Below, in pieces: positions 1 to 12,500 of a DNA stretch of 64,000 nucleotides. The position numbers and the translations under genes are program-made. The stretch covers positions 496,001 through 560,000 of the forward strand of contig NZ_JAJLJH010000003.1 in NCBI RefSeq assembly GCF_023231945.1. Reading direction: 5' to 3'. The first letter of the stretch is position 1. Every line of letters starts with the position of its first letter. This stretch comes from Scleromatobacter humisilvae. GTDB taxonomy: Bacteria; Pseudomonadota; Gammaproteobacteria; Burkholderiales; Burkholderiaceae_C. Under the pieces are notes generated by a model. That model was not told the origin of the DNA, did not search any database, and saw only the letters and a list, made by a program, of their open reading frames with translations.

Positions 1-1100
1 TGCACGTCGACCGGGTAGGTGCCCAGGATCTTGAAGAACCCGCAGGCCTTGCGCAGTTTGTCGAGGGCGTGGCGGACGTTGTCGGTGTCGGGGTGGCCCT
101 CGATGTCGATGTAGAAGTAGTACTCCCACTGGCCCGACCGCGCGGGGCGCGATTCGAACTTCGTCATCGACACGCCGTTGGCCTTCAGCGGCACGAGCAT
201 GTCGTGCAGCGCGCCGGGGCGGTTCGATACGGTGACCACGAGGCTGGTGCAGTCGTGGCCGGACGCCTTCGGCGCGGGATGGCGCTCGGGATGCGTGATG
301 ATCGCGAAGCGCGTGCGGTTGTTGGCGTCGTCCTGGATCGCGGGCGAGACCACGTGCAAGCCGTATTCGCTGCCCGCGCGCGTGCTCGCGACGGCCGCGA
401 GCGTCGGGTCCAGCGACGCGAGGCGCGCGCCTTCGGCGTTGCTGGCGACGGGCCGGCGCTCGGCGTGCGGCAGGTGGTCGTTGAGCCACATGTGGCATTG
501 CGCGAGCGCCTGCGGATGTGCGCAGACGGCCGAGATGCCCGCCAGCGAGTTCGTCTTGCGCAGCAGGTTGTGGCGCACGAACAGGCTGGTCTCGCCGATG
601 ATGAACAGCGGCGTCACGAGGAACTGGTCGAGCGAGCGCGCGACCATGCCTTCGGTGGAGTTCTCGACCGGCACGACGCCGAAGTCGGCTGCGCCGGCGG
701 TGGTCGTGCGGAAGACCTCGTCGACGCTCGCGCACGGCACGCGCACGATGGACGAGCCGAAGAAGCCGAGCGCGGCTTCCTCGCTGAACGTGCCGGCCGG
801 GCCGAGGTAGGCGACGCGCGTGGGCGTCTCCAGCGCGCGGCACGCGGACATGATCTCGCGCCAGATCGGCGCCACGCTCTCGGTCATCAGCGGGCCGGTG
901 TTCTCGGCCTTCAATCCATCGATGACCTGCGCCTCGCGCTCGGGCCGGAAGGCGACCGAACCCTCGCGCTTCTTGACCTCGCCCACCGTCTGCGCCAGCG
1001 TGGCGCGGCGGTTCAGCGCGGCGAGCAGCTCGCGATCGAGCGCGTCGATCTGCACGCGCAGCGCGAGCAGCTCGGGATTCGGGGCGTCTTTCTCAGCCAT
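1..1100 (-). CDS. pheA: Bifunctional chorismate mutase / prephenate dehydratase (P-protein), C-terminal end cut by window
   Basis: Phenylalanine biosynthesis: chorismate to prephenate to phenylpyruvate, cytoplasmic. The reverse strand from the ATG at 1100 reads [20 protein letters not shown], a typical AroQ chorismate mutase helix (about residues 1-90). A prephenate dehydratase domain follows, then an ACT regulatory domain with the ESRP phenylalanine-binding motif near 150 and GTYPVD at the window edge. About 366 residues are visible and the family is about 360, so only the last few residues are likely missing. Its start overlaps the end of serC by 8 bp, so the two are probably translated from one transcript with gyrA upstream. 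Confidence 0.95.
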   Translation of the reverse strand, partial: MAEKDAPNPELLALRVQIDALDRELLAALNRRATLAQTVGEVKKREGSVAFRPEREAQVIDGLKAENTGPLMTESVAPIWREIMSACRALETPTRVAYLGPAGTFSEEAALGFFGSSIVRVPCASVDEVFRTTTAGAADFGVVPVENSTEGMVARSLDQFLVTPLFIIGETSLFVRHNLLRKTNSLAGISAVCAHPQALAQCHMWLNDHLPHAERRPVASNAEGARLASLDPTLAAVASTRAGSEYGLHVVSPAIQDDANNRTRFAIITHPERHPAPKASGHDCTSLVVTVSNRPGALHDMLVPLKANGVSMTKFESRPARSGQWEYYFYIDIEGHPDTDNVRHALDKLRKACGFFKILGTYPVDV

Positions 1101-2193
1101 GGGTCTTCTCGAATTCCTGCAGCCAGGCGACCAGCGCGCGCACGCCGGCGACGGGCATCGCGTTGTAGATCGAGGCGCGCATGCCGCCCACGCTCTTGTG
1201 GCCCTTGAGCGCGAGCAGGCCGCGCTCCTTCGCGCCGGCGAGGAAGGCGTCGTTGAGCGACTCGTCGCGCAGCCAGAACGGCACGTTCATCCGCGAACGC
1301 GACGCGGCCGCGACGCGGTTGACGTAGAAGCCGGTGGCGTCGAGCGCCTCGTACAGCAGCGCCGACTTCTCGGCCGCGCGCGCATCCATCGCCGCGACGC
1401 CGCCGTTGGCCTTGATCCACTTGAAGGTGAGGCCGGCGACGTAGATCGCCCACGTCGGCGGCGTGTTGAACATCGAGCCGTTGTCGGCGACGATCCTGTA
1501 GTCGAACGCGGACGGCGTGATCGGCAGCGCGTGGCCCAGGAGGTCGTCGCGCACGATGACCATGGTCAGGCCGGCGGGGCCGACGTTCTTCTGCGCGCCG
1601 GCGAAGGCCAGGCCCACGCGCGACCAGTCGATCGGGCGCGACAGGATGTGCGAAGAGCAGTCGATCACCAGCGGCGCGTCCGTGCCGAGCGCGGCGAGGT
1701 CGGGAAGCGCGTGGAACTCGACGCCGTCGATCGTCTCGTTGGAGCAGATGTGCAGGTAGGACGCGCCCTTGCGCAGCGCCCATGTCGACGGATCGGGGAT
1801 CGCGCTGTCGGCGCTGCCCGAGTTCGTCGCGACGACGGCGACGTCCGCATAGCGGCGCGCCTCGGCGATCGACTTCTTCGACCAGCTGCCCGTCTGCACG
1901 AAGTCGACCTGCCCGCCGCGCGACAGGTTCATCGGCACGATGGCGTTCTCGCCGAGCCCGCCGCCCTGCAGGAACAGGATGCGAAAGCCGGCCGGCACGG
2001 CCAGCAGCTCGCGCAGGTCGGCCTCGGCCTCGGCCGCGATCTGCATGAACTCCTTGCCGCGATGGCTCATCTCCATCACGCCGACGCCGCAGCCGTGCCA
2101 GTCGAGCATCTCGGCGGCGGCCTCGCGCAATACCTCATCGGGTATCGCCGCGGGGCCGGGCGCGAAGTTGTACGGACGCGTCCGATCCGTCAT
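1093..2193 (-). CDS. serC: Phosphoserine aminotransferase
   Basis: PLP enzyme of serine and pyridoxal phosphate synthesis, converting 3-phosphohydroxypyruvate with glutamate to phosphoserine. 366 residues from the ATG at 2193 ([18 protein letters not shown]), which matches the usual SerC N terminus. An in-frame ATG at 2244 would add 17 unrelated residues and overlap gyrA, so it is not used. The PLP lysine lies in the motif [11 protein letters not shown]. The gene starts 4 nt after the gyrA stop and overlaps pheA by 8 bp. The order gyrA-serC-pheA is a known Burkholderiales arrangement. Confidence 0.96.
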   Translation of the reverse strand: MTDRTRPYNFAPGPAAIPDEVLREAAAEMLDWHGCGVGVMEMSHRGKEFMQIAAEAEADLRELLAVPAGFRILFLQGGGLGENAIVPMNLSRGGQVDFVQTGSWSKKSIAEARRYADVAVVATNSGSADSAIPDPSTWALRKGASYLHICSNETIDGVEFHALPDLAALGTDAPLVIDCSSHILSRPIDWSRVGLAFAGAQKNVGPAGLTMVIVRDDLLGHALPITPSAFDYRIVADNGSMFNTPPTWAIYVAGLTFKWIKANGGVAAMDARAAEKSALLYEALDATGFYVNRVAAASRSRMNVPFWLRDESLNDAFLAGAKERGLLALKGHKSVGGMRASIYNAMPVAGVRALVAWLQEFEKTHG

Positions 2194-2197
2194 CGCT

Positions 2198-4852
<2,655 letters not shown>

Positions 4853-4910
4853 GGCCTACAGACAGACGCACTGCGTTCCCGGGTGAATCCCGGCGCAGGC
4901 GGAATATGGG

Positions 4911-4916
4911 ATTCTA
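4911..4916 (-). promoter_or_regulatory. Possible -10 box of gyrA
   Basis: On the minus strand the hexamer TAGAAT lies about 59 nt before the gyrA ATG inside the 267-bp divergent gyrA/ompA region. I see no good -35 at the standard spacing, so this is a weak call. I could not pick a convincing promoter for the ompA-like gene in the same gap. Confidence 0.3.
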
Positions 4917-5119
4917 CGGGCTGGCGCCTGTCGCTGGCGCACAACACTGGCGGGACGCATTCGAGGGCCAATGGCCAAAATCCGACCCGCGTCATACGCC
5001 GATGGCACAATGATTTTTGTCGTTGGTGCGTGCTGGCCCCAGGTGGGTGCGCGCCAACGTTACTCAGATCCGATTTGGACGTATCGCAGGCAACTGCGGC
5101 TTTCCTCGAGAGGAGAATC

Positions 5120-5806
5120 ATGAAGAAATTGAACAAGGTCGCGATGCTTGTCGCCGCCGTCGCGTTGGTTGCCCCGATGTCCAGCGTGTTCGCGCAGCCC
5201 GCGACGACCGCTCCCGGCCGCATCGACAACTGGCGCAACGTGGACGGCAACGTCTGGAAGAACGGCACGCGCGAACTCTGCTGGCGCGACAACTTCTGGA
5301 CCCCGGCCACCGCGATCGCCGACTGCGACGGCGCGCTGAAGCCGGTCGTGGCCGAAGTGGCCCCGCCGCCCCCGCCGCCGGCTCCCGCGCCGGTCGCGCC
5401 GCCGGCCCCGGCTCCTGCGCCCGTCGTCGCCCCGGTTCCGTCGAGCGAGAAGGTCACCTACGCCGCCGACGCGTTCTTCGATTTCGACAAGGCCATCCTG
5501 AAGCCGGAAGCCAAGACGAAGCTGGACGACCTGGTCAGCAAGACCAAGGAAATCAACCTGGAAGTGATCATCGCCGTCGGCCACACCGACAGCGTCGGCA
5601 CCGATGCGTACAACGACAAGCTGTCGGTCCGTCGCGCCGAGTCGATCAAGACCTACCTGACGTCCAAGGGCCTCGAAGCCAACCGTGTCTACACGGAAGG
5701 CAAGGGCAAGAAGCAGCCGGTCGCCGACAACAAGACCGCCGAAGGCCGCGCGAAGAACCGTCGCGTGGAAATCGAAGTGGTCGGCACGCGCGCCACTGGC
5801 AAGTAA
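5120..5806 (+). CDS. OmpA-family outer membrane / peptidoglycan-associated protein
   Basis: 228 residues. Signal peptide about residues 1-25 (cut after SSVFA), a short N-terminal segment, a Pro/Ala-rich linker (about 78-108), then an OmpA C-terminal domain that binds peptidoglycan, with GHTDSVG and the conserved LSVRRAESI segment. It lacks the long N-terminal beta-barrel of classical OmpA and resembles the short Burkholderiales OmpA-like proteins that sit between gyrA and ubiG. The ATG at 5120 has a strong Shine-Dalgarno (GAGAGGAG). Two hairpins follow the stop at 5806. Confidence 0.9.
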   Translation: MKKLNKVAMLVAAVALVAPMSSVFAQPATTAPGRIDNWRNVDGNVWKNGTRELCWRDNFWTPATAIADCDGALKPVVAEVAPPPPPPAPAPVAPPAPAPAPVVAPVPSSEKVTYAADAFFDFDKAILKPEAKTKLDDLVSKTKEINLEVIIAVGHTDSVGTDAYNDKLSVRRAESIKTYLTSKGLEANRVYTEGKGKKQPVADNKTAEGRAKNRRVEIEVVGTRATGK

Positions 5807-5814
5807 GAAACGCT

Positions 5815-5864
5815 GCGAAGCCGACCGGCTTCGCGCTTTCTGCGAGACCCGCTCCGGCGGGTCT
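5815..5864 (+). terminator. Double hairpin after the ompA-like gene
   Basis: Two perfect 8-bp stems in tandem: GCGAAGCC-GACC-GGCTTCGC (5815-5834) and AGACCCGC-TCCG-GCGGGTCT (5845-5864), the second followed by TCTCATTTC. Each has a 4-nt loop. The T-tracts are short but the position just after the stop supports termination before ubiG. Confidence 0.7.
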
Positions 5865-5926
5865 TCTCATTTCAAGGCCGCGGTTTTTCGCCGGGGCCGT
5901 GCCCGCGAGGCGCTAGCATTCGAGCC

Positions 5927-6631
5927 ATGACAAACGCCGACCCCCAGGAACTCGAGAAATTCGGTGAGCTGGCCCACAAGTGGTGGGACACCGAAGGCGA
6001 CTTCAAGCCGCTGCATCGCATCAACCCGCTGCGGCTGGACTGGATCGCCCAGCGCGCGCAGCTGCACGGCAAGACGGTGCTGGACGTCGGCTGCGGCGGC
6101 GGCATCCTGGCCGAAGCCATGGCGCAGCGCGGCGCCAACGTGCTGGGCATCGACCTGTCGGTCAAGCCGCTGAAGGTGGCGAGGCTGCACGCGATGGAGT
6201 CCGGCGTCAGCGGGCTGGACTACCGCGAGGTCGCCGTCGAGGCGCTGGCCGCCGAACGTCCCGCCAGCTTCGACACGGTCACCTGCATGGAAATGCTCGA
6301 GCACGTGCCCGATCCGTCGTCCGTCGTCGCCGCCTGCGCGCGGCTCGTGAAGCCGGGCGGCATGGTGTTCTTCAGCACGCTCAATCGCAACGCCAAGGCC
6401 TTCCTTTTTGCGATCGTCGGCGCCGAGCACGTGCTGAAGCTGCTGCCCAAAGGCACGCACGAATATGCGAAGTTCATCCGTCCGAGCGAGTTGTCCGGCT
6501 TCGCGCGCCAAGCGGGCCTCGAGACGCTCGAGCTGGTGGGCATGGAATACAACCCGCTGACGCAACGCTACTGGCTGTCGGGCGACACGTCCGTCAACTA
6601 CATGGTGGCGTGCCGCCGTCCGCAGGCCTGA
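5927..6631 (+). CDS. ubiG: Ubiquinone biosynthesis O-methyltransferase (3-demethylubiquinol 3-O-methyltransferase)
   Basis: SAM-dependent methyltransferase acting twice in ubiquinone synthesis. 234 residues, the usual length. The N-terminal [19 protein letters not shown] block is diagnostic of UbiG, and SAM motif I is [13 protein letters not shown] (about 51-63). The TGA shares its last base with the ATG of gph (TGATG), so translation is coupled. The pair follows the ompA-like terminator in the standard Burkholderiales order. The product is relevant to the window because several dehydrogenases and the bo oxidase further right use ubiquinone. Confidence 0.97.
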   Translation: MTNADPQELEKFGELAHKWWDTEGDFKPLHRINPLRLDWIAQRAQLHGKTVLDVGCGGGILAEAMAQRGANVLGIDLSVKPLKVARLHAMESGVSGLDYREVAVEALAAERPASFDTVTCMEMLEHVPDPSSVVAACARLVKPGGMVFFSTLNRNAKAFLFAIVGAEHVLKLLPKGTHEYAKFIRPSELSGFARQAGLETLELVGMEYNPLTQRYWLSGDTSVNYMVACRRPQA

Positions 6632-7314
6632 TGTCCGCGGGCACCGCAGCCGCCGTGCGCGGCGTGCTGTTCGATCTCGACGGCACCCTCATCGACAGCG
6701 CGCCCGACCTCGCCGGCGCCGCCAATCGGCTGCGCGCCGACCACGGCCTGGAGCCGCTGCCGCTGGAAATGCTGCGGCCGATGGTGGGCTCCGGCGCGCG
6801 CGGCATGGTGGGCGTCGCGTTCGGCGTCGTGCCGGGCGAGGCGCAGTTCGAGCCCTTGCGCGACGCCTTCCTGGCGCACTACGACGCCATGCTGCTGGAG
6901 ACCACTTCCGCGTTCGCTGGGGTCGACGAGATGCTGTCCGCGCTCGACGCCGCCGGCATCCCGTGGGGCATCGTCACGAACAAGGCGACCCGGTTCACCT
7001 CGAAGATCGTCGCGGGCCTGAAGCTCGACGAGCGCGCGGCCGTGGTCGTCTGCGGCGACACCACGCCGCACGCCAAGCCGCATCCCGAGCCGCTGCTGCA
7101 CGCGGCGCGCGCGATGGCGGTGGCGCCCGAGGCCGTGGTCTACGTCGGCGACGACCTGCGCGACGCGCAGGCCGCCCGGGCCGCGGGCATGGCCATGCTC
7201 GTGGCCACCTGGGGCTACCTGGGCCTGGGCGAGCCGGCGCACAGCTGGGGCGCGCACGCGCTCCTGGACGCGCCGGGCCAGCTGCTGGACTGGCTGGGCG
7301 TCCCATCGGTCTAA
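6631..7314 (+). CDS. gph: Phosphoglycolate phosphatase (HAD family)
   Basis: Dephosphorylates 2-phosphoglycolate formed in DNA repair. 227 residues. HAD motif I FDLDGTLID gives the nucleophile and acid/base aspartates (Asp15, Asp17), motif II is VTNK, and motifs III/IV are KPHPEPLL and YVGDDLRD. Starts at the ATG overlapping the ubiG stop by one base. Assignment to Gph rather than another HAD phosphatase rests on its position next to ubiG and on the family-specific motifs. Confidence 0.92.
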   Translation: MSAGTAAAVRGVLFDLDGTLIDSAPDLAGAANRLRADHGLEPLPLEMLRPMVGSGARGMVGVAFGVVPGEAQFEPLRDAFLAHYDAMLLETTSAFAGVDEMLSALDAAGIPWGIVTNKATRFTSKIVAGLKLDERAAVVVCGDTTPHAKPHPEPLLHAARAMAVAPEAVVYVGDDLRDAQAARAAGMAMLVATWGYLGLGEPAHSWGAHALLDAPGQLLDWLGVPSV

Positions 7315-7328
7315 GTCGACGCCCGCGG

Positions 7329-7352
7329 TGCGGCCATCATCGGTCGGCCGCA
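7329..7352 (+). terminator. Weak hairpin after gph
   Basis: 7-bp inverted repeat TGCGGCC/GGCCGCA with a 10-nt loop, 15 nt after the gph stop. It has no T-tract, so it may be an attenuating stem rather than a true intrinsic terminator. Confidence 0.35.
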
Positions 7353-7373
7353 GGTTCAGATTAGGGGGTATTT

Positions 7374-7406
7374 CTGTCGAGCGTGATTTCGGTCACATCT
7401 CGACAG
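7374..7406. promoter_or_regulatory. Nested palindrome with CRP/FNR-like core upstream of the PEP-CTERM gene
   Basis: Outer arms CTGTCGAG (7374-7381) and CTCGACAG (7399-7406) are a perfect 8-bp inverted repeat. Almost exactly centred inside is CGTGA-TTTCGG-TCACA (7382-7397), close to the CRP-family consensus TGTGA-N6-TCACA. It lies about 90 bp before the ATG at 7496, so it is likely an operator of that gene. Whether a CRP-family or another dimeric regulator binds is inference. Confidence 0.55.
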
Positions 7407-7495
7407 TGAAACCGCCCGATCTGGAAATCCCGCCGATAGGCAGCTGACAGCCGTTCCCAATAGCATTGGAACTGCCAATCTGGAGGGATAAGTCA

Positions 7496-8128
7496 ATGAA
7501 GAAGATCATCACGCTGGCCGCACTGGCGGCCGTTTCCGCCACGGCCTCGGCCGCCGGCAACCTGCTCGTCGACGGCAGCTTCGAGAGCATCGCCCAGCCC
7601 GCGGGCACCTGGAACACGTACACCAGCGTGCCGGGCTGGGTCGTCACGAAGGCCAACGGGACGGCGACGTCGACGGGGCTTGAGATTCGCGACAACATCG
7701 CTGGCACCGCCGAAAACGGCCACAACTTCGTCGAGCTCGACGGCTACGAGAACGACAAGATCACGCAGTCCTTCGCCACGACCATCGGCAAGGACTACGA
7801 GATCTCGTTCTGGTTCGCCGATCGTGCGGGCGTCGCCCCCGGCTCGCTGGGCTTCCTGGCAACCGTGGTTTCTGGCTCGGGCGTTTCGGCCACCGGGTTT
7901 GGTGCCGTCGGCGACAACGGTGCCGCCTGGCACCTGATCACGATGGACTTCACCGCCGAGAGCGCCAGCTCGGTGTTCTCGATCAAGGCGACCGGCACGT
8001 CCGACGGTTACGGCACGTCGTTCGACAACTTCCAGGCCGTCGCCGTCCCGGAACCCGCGTCGCTGGGGCTGTTCGCTGCCGGCATGGCCGTGCTCGGCTT
8101 CACCGCCCGCCGCCGCCGCGTCCAGTGA
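7496..8128 (+). CDS. PEP-CTERM sorting-domain protein (exosortase substrate)
   Basis: 210 residues. Signal peptide about 1-19. The mature region is rich in Gly/Ser/Thr, begins NLLVDGSFES and looks like a carbohydrate-binding-like jelly-roll of the DUF642 kind. The C terminus has the sorting signal VPEPASLGLF (from about 184), a hydrophobic segment and an RRRR tail, recognised by EpsH/XrtA-type exosortases and typical of biofilm-forming betaproteobacteria. No exosortase is in the window. The ATG at 7496 is preceded by GGAGGG; an in-frame ATG at 7466 lies before this Shine-Dalgarno and would break the signal peptide. Confidence 0.9.
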   Translation: MKKIITLAALAAVSATASAAGNLLVDGSFESIAQPAGTWNTYTSVPGWVVTKANGTATSTGLEIRDNIAGTAENGHNFVELDGYENDKITQSFATTIGKDYEISFWFADRAGVAPGSLGFLATVVSGSGVSATGFGAVGDNGAAWHLITMDFTAESASSVFSIKATGTSDGYGTSFDNFQAVAVPEPASLGLFAAGMAVLGFTARRRRVQ

Positions 8129-8134
8129 TCGCGC

Positions 8135-8153
8135 CAGGCCGCTGCGCGGCCTG
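8135..8153. terminator. Perfect short hairpin after the PEP-CTERM gene
   Basis: CAGGCCGC-TGC-GCGGCCTG, an 8-bp perfect stem 7 nt after the stop, without a T-run. It precedes the stronger terminator at 8165. Confidence 0.5.
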
Positions 8154-8164
8154 ACGCCCGGATC

Positions 8165-8205
8165 AAGGCGTTTCGCAGCAATGCGAGACGCCTTTTGTCT
8201 TTTTT
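8165..8205 (+). terminator. Rho-independent terminator before ssrA
   Basis: A 13-bp stem (AAGGCGTTTCGCA against TGCGAGACGCCTT, one G-U pair) with a 3-nt loop, followed by TTGTCTTTTTT. This is the clearest intrinsic terminator in the window and isolates ssrA from the PEP-CTERM gene. Confidence 0.85.
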
Positions 8206-8260
8206 CGGGCATGTTCACGCCTCAATCGCGGCGATTCGCCAGGGATCCGGAGCCGACGAC

Positions 8261-8287
8261 TTGAAGACGGGCCACTTGCCTTAAAAT
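8261..8287 (+). promoter_or_regulatory. Probable sigma-70 promoter of ssrA
   Basis: TTGAAG (8261-8266) and TAAAAT (8282-8287) lie 15 nt apart. The tmRNA 5' end follows 9 nt later at 8297. The spacer is a little short, but this is the only AT-rich hexamer pair between the terminator and the RNA. Confidence 0.55.
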
Positions 8288-8296
8288 GACAGTTCT

Positions 8297-8669
8297 GGGG
8301 CCGACCAGGTTTCGACGTGGGTACGGATCCGGCGCAGGGCATGCCGAGCACCAGTTCGCTCGTAAATCCACTGGAAACAAAGTAACTGCGAACGACTCTT
8401 CGTACGCTCTCGCGGCTTAAAACCCGTGAGCCTCTCAACGGTTGGCCGATGGGCCGGGTGAGGGATCGCAAGATTCTGAACTGAGAGGTCATTCACATTG
8501 GCTGGTCTCCTGCCGGGCTACTCGGCAGGGGATGAGATCAAGTAGCTGGCGTCACCGGTAGCGTGTTCCTGCGCGACCGGTGGTGCGAGACTCAAATCAG
8601 AGAACTACGCATGTAGAACTGTCCGGTGATGGCTGACGGACGGGGGTTCAATTCCCCCCGGCTCCACCA
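8297..8669 (+). ncRNA. ssrA: Transfer-messenger RNA (tmRNA), one-piece
   Basis: Rescues stalled ribosomes together with SmpB. The 5' end GGGGCCG pairs with CGGCTCC just before the 3' ACCA (one G-U pair), forming the tRNA-like acceptor stem. The T-arm is GGGGGTTCAATTCCCCC. The tag reading frame (8388-8420) encodes ANDSSYALAA followed by TAA, with the canonical ALAA degradation signal. Length 373 nt, not permuted. A strong terminator lies at 8704-8735. No integrase or duplicated 3' end was seen, although ssrA is a frequent integration site. Confidence 0.97.
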
Positions 8670-8703
8670 ATTGCCCGTGTGCATACGCCCGTATGCCGTC
8701 AAG

Positions 8704-8735
8704 GCGCCAAGTCGGTCGACGACTTGGCGCTTTTT
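8704..8735 (+). terminator. Rho-independent terminator of ssrA
   Basis: Perfect 11-bp stem GCGCCAAGTCG / CGACTTGGCGC, 5-nt loop, then TTTTT, 35 nt after the tmRNA 3' end. Confidence 0.88.
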
Positions 8736-9063
8736 CCTTGGGCGGACGCAAGTGCGTGAGGCCGCATGCGGCCGCTTGGCTGTCCTCGCACGGGCCTGGC
8801 ATCCAGATGGGCGGTCTGCAAAAAATGGCAAGACCCATCCGCACGCATGACGGGAAGAGGCGATCGCCGAGGCGAAGCGCCAGGGCCATCGCCCGCTGGT
8901 CGCCCGCGTGCGTCACCTCAACGACAAGGACAAGCCCGATCACTGGCGCGCAGCTTGACGCTTGGCGCAGGATTCGTCTGCCAGAGACGGCATGCACGGG
9001 TTGGTGAACGCCGGTCGTGCTTCCCCGGTTGCGCCGCCGGACGTGAAGATCAGGTGCGATCGC
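8736..9063. other. Non-coding gap after ssrA
   Basis: About 330 bp between the ssrA terminator and the next small gene. Open frames here show no conserved motif and have arginine-rich translations typical of non-coding GC-rich DNA. No RNA, repeat or promoter stands out. Confidence 0.5.
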
Positions 9064-9336
9064 TCAGTCCCGGGCGGCAGCGGAGGCGCAGCGGCAAGTC
9101 AGATTCGGGACGATGAGGCTGACAAGCATGGCCTCGGCCTCGCCCTGTATGGGGCCGACGCGAAGCATCTGCATGGAATCGTCGTCCTCCTTCCCCACGA
9201 TCAAATCGGCGTGGCTCGCCAGCAGGAAGGGAACGATCGGCTTGAGGGCACGCGTGAAGTCATCGCTGGCGCGGTAGAAACGGTAGATCCGTCCTTCGGG
9301 TGCCGACGTGCAGACGACGCGCATGTCCACCTCCAT
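9064..9336 (-). CDS. Small hypothetical protein
   Basis: 90 residues from the ATG at 9336 (MEVDMRVVCTSAPEGRIYRF). I recognise no family. Codon third positions are strongly G/C and the composition is balanced, with hydrophobic stretches (KPIVPFLLASHADLIV), unlike nearby spurious frames. A longer in-frame start at 9411 adds a Pro/Arg-rich stretch and is less likely. It lacks a clear Shine-Dalgarno. It lies downstream of the large kinase gene on the same strand but in a separate position (9337-9548 holds nothing I can name). Confidence 0.4.
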   Translation of the reverse strand: MEVDMRVVCTSAPEGRIYRFYRASDDFTRALKPIVPFLLASHADLIVGKEDDDSMQMLRVGPIQGEAEAMLVSLIVPNLTCRCASAAARD

Positions 9337-9548
9337 GATGATCGAGTCTAGCAACGATACGTCGATGGTGCGCCCGCGTGATGCGCCAGGCGGTGGTCTG
9401 CACGTCGGCATGGCTAGTCGTGCAAGTGCCGCACCGCCAGTTTCGTGTTCTTGTGCGCTCTTGGCTGTGCGCGAACTTTCATGCCATCTGATTCATTCTC
9501 CGAAGCGGCGGAGCCTCTGCCTGTCGGGCGGTTTCGAGGGCCTCAGGT

Positions 9549-12500
9549 TCAATCACCCCCAAGCAACCTCGCAAGACTCGTCGCCAGCGCATTCGCCCGC
9601 AACGGCTTCACGAGAATCTCGTTGGCTCGACCGACGTCCGAAGCCCACGCAGCGACATCGCCCACGTACCCGCTGACGAGAATCACCGGCATCGACGGCC
9701 GGACCAGCCGGATCTCGCGAATGAGCCTGTCACCCGCCATGTCCGGCATGCGCTGATCCGTGATCACGGCGTCGAATGCGTCGGGATCCGCGCGGAATTC
9801 GCGTAGCGCGGCGGTCGCGGAGCTGAATCCGATGGGCCGGTAGCCCAGGTCGCGCAGGGTGTCGGCGGTCAGTTCGAGCAGTGACTCTTCGTCGTCCACG
9901 ACGAGGATGCGCTGGCCCTGGCCCGCGGGCGACGAGGACTCCTTGTCGTGCAGTTCGTCCGAGGCATCGCCGGCGCGGGGAAGATGGACGGTGAACGTGG
10001 TGCCGATGCCGGGCTGGCTGTCCACGTCGATGACGCCGCTGACTTCCGCCACGATGCGCAGGACGAGCGCCAGGCCCAGGCCGGTGCCGACGTGGGCTTC
10101 CTTGGTCGTGAAGAACGGATCGAAGATCCGCGGGAGGATCTCGGGCGGGATGCCGGTGCCTTCGTCGCTGACCCTCAGGACGATCCATGGGCCGGGTGCC
10201 ACCGTGCCGGTCGTGGCATGCAGCCTGTCCACGACCTCGATGGCATCGAGCGCCACGGACAGCACGCCGCCCTCCGGCATGGCGTGTACCGCGTTCGTCC
10301 CGAGGTTCATCAGGAGCTGATGGATCTGGGTCGCGTCCCCCTGGACGGCGGCGTGCCCGGCGTGCAGCCGGGCGTGCAGCGTGACCTTCGGCGGCAGGCT
10401 CGCCTGCAGGTGGTCGAGCGCCTCGCGCACGACCTTCTCCACGTGGACGGGCACGCGCTCGCCGGCGCCCCGGCTGAACGACAGGATGCGCTCCACCAGC
10501 GTGCGTCCGCGTTCGCCGGCGACGATGACGTTGGCGATGTCGTGATGCAGGCGGCTGCCTTCCGCCACGGCGCGCAGCGCCCGCTCCCCGAAGCCGAGGA
10601 TCGCGCCGAGGATGTTGTTGAAGTCATGCGCGATGCCGCCTGCGAGCGTGCCCATCGCCTCGAAGCGCTCCGCCTGGCGCAACCGGCTCTCGAGACGCTG
10701 CATTTCCTCCTGCTCGCGCTTGCGCTCGGTGATGTCGCCGACCGAGCCCACGACGCGATACGCGCGCCCGTCGGCATCGCGCAAGGCGCGGCCGCGCTGG
10801 TGCAGCCAGCGCACGCCGCCGGGAACGAGGATGCGCACTTCGATGTCGTACTTCGGCGTCTTGCCGGCGATGTGCGCCTCCATCGCCGCACGTCGTCCCG
10901 GCGCATCGTCCGGGTGATAACGCATGACAAGCGCCCACTCGGCGCGGTCGCGCCAGACCTCGCCGATGGGAAGGCCGAGCAACTCCTGCGTGCGGGGAGC
11001 GATGTAGAGCCGATTGGTCTTCAGGTCCCAGTCGTAGATGCTTTCGTCGGAGCCGGCCAGCGCCAGGGCATAGCGCTCTTCGGAGAGCCTTCGTTCCTCT
11101 TCTGCCTGGCGACGCGCCGTGATGTCGGTCGTCGCGGTGCTCGATCGCACGATCTTGCCTGAGGCGTCGCGCACGTACAGCGTGGTCGCGTGCATCCACC
11201 GCACCTCGCCGCGGACGACGACGCGCGTCTCGAACTCCAGCCGCTTCGCCCCGCTGGCGCGGTGCCGTTCGTGCAGCGCCACGATGGTCGCGCGATCGTC
11301 CGGATGCCACGGAAACAGCTCGAACATCTGTTGCCGCGTCGCCTTGGGCGGGGCGGGAGGCATGTTCCATTGCTCGATCCAGCGAGGAGAACAGTAGTAC
11401 TCGTCCGTCTCCGCACTCCAGTAGCCGTGGCCGTCCGCCGCGGCCTCGATGGCCAGGGCGTAGCGCGCCTCCGACTCGCGCAGCGCGGCCTCCGACTGCT
11501 TGCGCTCCGCGACCTCCTGTTCCAGCGTCGCCACCAGGTCCGCGTTCTGCAGCGAGATCACGGCCTGCGACGACAGCATGTCCAGCACCGCCTGGCGCAC
11601 CGGCGTGAACACGTGCGATGCCAGGTTGTTCTCGAAGTACAGGGCGCCGATCAGCTGACCCTGCTTGACGAGCGGCAGGCAGAGCACGGAGCGCGGCCTC
11701 TTCTGGCGAACGTACTCGTCGCCGGAGAAGGCGTTGGGCTGGCGCGCGTCGTCCAGGATGACGCTGCCGCGCCGGCGGAACACGTGCTGGAGGATGGCGT
11801 CGGGCATGTCGGTGGGCGCGAGCGGCCGGTTCACCCTCTCGACGTGGACGCCGTCGCCTTTCGAGCCCGCGACGGCCTCGAGGAAGATCCCGTCCCTCCT
11901 GCGCAGGGCCAGCAGTCCTCGCTCCGCGGCGGCGTGTTCCAGCGAGATCGTCATCAGCCTCTCGATCAGACGGTCGTGCACGATCTCGCCGGACAGCGTC
12001 TGCGACAGCTTGACGATGGTCGCGAAGTCGACCTGCGCAAGCGGCGCCTCGATCGTGGGCGGATGCGCCGGGGGCGCGGCTTCCCCGAGGCCGGGATATC
12101 TGTCGTCGAGCAGCGCCACCTTGCGGTGCGCGCCCCAGAGCAGGTAGCTCCGGCGCGCGTCGCGCAAGTGGGCGCGGCCGGCGCTTGCCAGTCCCTGCGA
12201 CAGGCAGAAGGCGCCCGCGAACTCGCAGGACAAGGCGCGATCCTGGACGAATCCGTTGTCGGTCGCCGCGCGGATCGCCTGCTCGTAGAGCCGCAGCGCT
12301 TCCATGCCGCGGCCATCGAGGCGAGCCAGTTCCGCGGCGACGAGGGCATGCCGGTGCGCGAAGCTCGACGGGCAGTTCCCGGCCCAGTGCGCGAGCACGG
12401 CGAGGTTGGCCTCGAGCGTGGCGCGCCACTCGAGCTGTCGGTCGCGGTCGGCCCCTGCATGCAGGGCCGCGATGGCAAGCGACTGGAACACGCAGTGGTG

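Noticed and set aside
8670-9548. Integrated element at the 3' end of ssrA
   Set aside because: ssrA is a common integration site, but no integrase gene and no duplicated ssrA 3' end were seen downstream.
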